Source: Limnohabitans sp.
GTDB lineage: Bacteria > Pseudomonadota > Gammaproteobacteria > Burkholderiales > Burkholderiaceae_C
Reading direction: 5' to 3'
DNA length: 5,892 nucleotides
NCBI GenBank assembly: GCA_018883305.1
Contig: VEQI01000222.1
Coordinates: 1-5,892, forward strand
The notes under the pieces were generated by a model that was not told the origin of the DNA, made no database searches, and saw nothing but the letters and a program-made list of their open reading frames with translations. Positions 4,948 through 5,892 of this stretch are shown here, in pieces; positions within the stretch are counted from its first letter, which is position 1; every line of letters begins with the position of its first letter. A program made the translations under genes and the position numbers.

Positions 4948-5892
4948 TCAGGCTTCTCTGCGTAGCGCCGGGAACAAAATCACGTCGCGAATGCTCGGGC
5001 TGTCGGTGAGCAACATCATCAAGCGGTCGATTCCGATTCCGCAGCCACCCGTGGGTGGCATGCCGTACTCCAGCGCGCGCACAAAGTCGTGGTCGAAGAA
5101 CATGGCCTCGTCGTCGCCACTCTCCTTGGCCGCCACCTGCGCATGGAAGCGCGCCGCCTGATCCTCGGCGTCATTCAACTCGCTGAAACCATTCCCGAAT
5201 TCACGTCCCGTGATGTAGAGCTCGAAACGCTCCGTCACCTCAGGGCGCGAGTCGCTGGCGCGTGCCAGCGGTGAAATCTCCACCGGGTGTTCGCAGATGA
5301 AGGTGGGCTGCCACAGCTTTTCCTCCACGGTTTCCTCAAAGTACAGCACTTGCAGGCTGGCCAGGCTGCGGCCCGTGAGCTTGTGCTTCTCGTCGGTGAA
5401 GCCGAGCTTGCGCAAGGCGTGTATGAGCCACTCGCGGTTGTCCACGTTGTCACCGGCCTCGGTGTATTTCAAGATGGCCTCGCGGATGGTCAGGCGCTGG
5501 AATGGCTGGCTCAGGTCCACTGGTTGGCCGTTGTAGGTGAGCAGCAGGGTGCCCACGGCCTTTTGCGCGGCGTCTCGCACGAGCTCTTCGGTGAAGTGCA
5601 TCAGGTCCTGGTAGTTCCAGTACGCCGCGTAGAACTCCATCATGGTGAACTCGGGGTTGTGGCGCACCGAGATGCCTTCGTTGCGGAAGTTGCGGTTGAT
5701 TTCGAACACGCGCTCAAAGCCGCCCACGATCAGGCGCTTGAGGTACAGCTCGGGCGCAATGCGCAGGTACATCTCCTGGTCCAGCGCGTTGTGGTGCGTG
5801 ACAAACGGGCGCGCATTGGCACCACCGGGAATCGGGTGCAGCATGGGCGTTTCGACTTCCAGGAAGCCGTGTTGCACCATGAAGTCACGGAT
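4948..5892 (-). CDS. lysS: Lysyl-tRNA synthetase class II, C-terminal part (5' end outside window)
   Basis: LysRS charges tRNA-Lys with lysine using ATP. The frame is open through the window's right edge, and 314 residues are visible out of about 500 in the family. The sequence enters just before class II motif 1 (GFLEVETPML). Motif 2 follows as FRNEGISVRHNPEFTMMEF (roughly 5632-5688), and motif 3 as GCGIGIDRLMMLL near the end. It closes with SIRDVILFPALRREA, the usual LysRS C-terminus. The N-terminal anticodon-binding OB domain and the start codon lie outside. The stop (TGA on the - strand, 4948-4950) is 45 bases from the stop of the convergent small gene. The ATG at 5878-5880 is internal, since coding similarity continues upstream of it (I-R-D-F). 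No defect is visible. Confidence 0.97.
   Translation of the reverse strand: MRDFMVQHGFLEVETPMLHPIPGGANARPFVTHHNALDQEMYLRIAPELYLKRLIVGGFERVFEINRNFRNEGISVRHNPEFTMMEFYAAYWNYQDLMHFTEELVRDAAQKAVGTLLLTYNGQPVDLSQPFQRLTIREAILKYTEAGDNVDNREWLIHALRKLGFTDEKHKLTGRSLASLQVLYFEETVEEKLWQPTFICEHPVEISPLARASDSRPEVTERFELYITGREFGNGFSELNDAEDQAARFHAQVAAKESGDDEAMFFDHDFVRALEYGMPPTGGCGIGIDRLMMLLTDSPSIRDVILFPALRREA

Overview
The window is a stretch of bacterial chromosome of high GC content carrying core housekeeping genes. Gene content and order (rnc-era-recO-pdxJ-acpS-nagZ, then a small zinc-ribbon-like gene facing lysS) are typical of Betaproteobacteria. The protein sequences, especially the PdxJ type and the RecO N-terminus, point to Burkholderiales, probably Comamonadaceae. 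This placement comes from recognising families, not from a database search. I see no mobile element, tRNA, rRNA, CRISPR array, prophage or defence gene.

Layout. Positions 1-413 hold the C-terminal part of RNase III (rnc), whose start lies upstream of the window. era (413-1408) overlaps the rnc stop by one base. recO most likely begins at a TTG at 1395 inside the end of era. pdxJ (2262-3002) follows after a 60-base pyrimidine-rich gap. acpS (2999-3400) overlaps pdxJ by four bases. nagZ (3444-4538) follows a 43-base gap. All six genes lie on the + strand with gaps of 60 bases or less, so they look like one transcription unit. A 145-base gap then contains a likely sigma70-type promoter and a strong Shine-Dalgarno site for a 72-codon gene (4684-4902) encoding a small basic four-cysteine protein. 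A perfect 10-bp inverted repeat (4911-4939) lies between this gene and the convergent lysS (4950-window end, - strand, 5' end missing).

Function. The operon joins RNA processing and ribosome assembly (RNase III, Era), recombinational repair (RecO), vitamin B6 synthesis (PdxJ), activation of acyl carrier protein (AcpS) and cell-wall recycling (NagZ). Such mixed growth-linked operons are common in Proteobacteria, and overlapping stop/start codons suggest translational coupling.

Most of the window is ordinary. The points that merit a second look are the PdxJ variant, in which the usual N-x-D-H substrate-binding motif is N-L-N-K; the uncharacterised Cys4 protein with its own promoter and leader; the TTG start of recO; and the lack of visible ribosome binding sites for pdxJ and nagZ. 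I found no convincing new multi-gene system.
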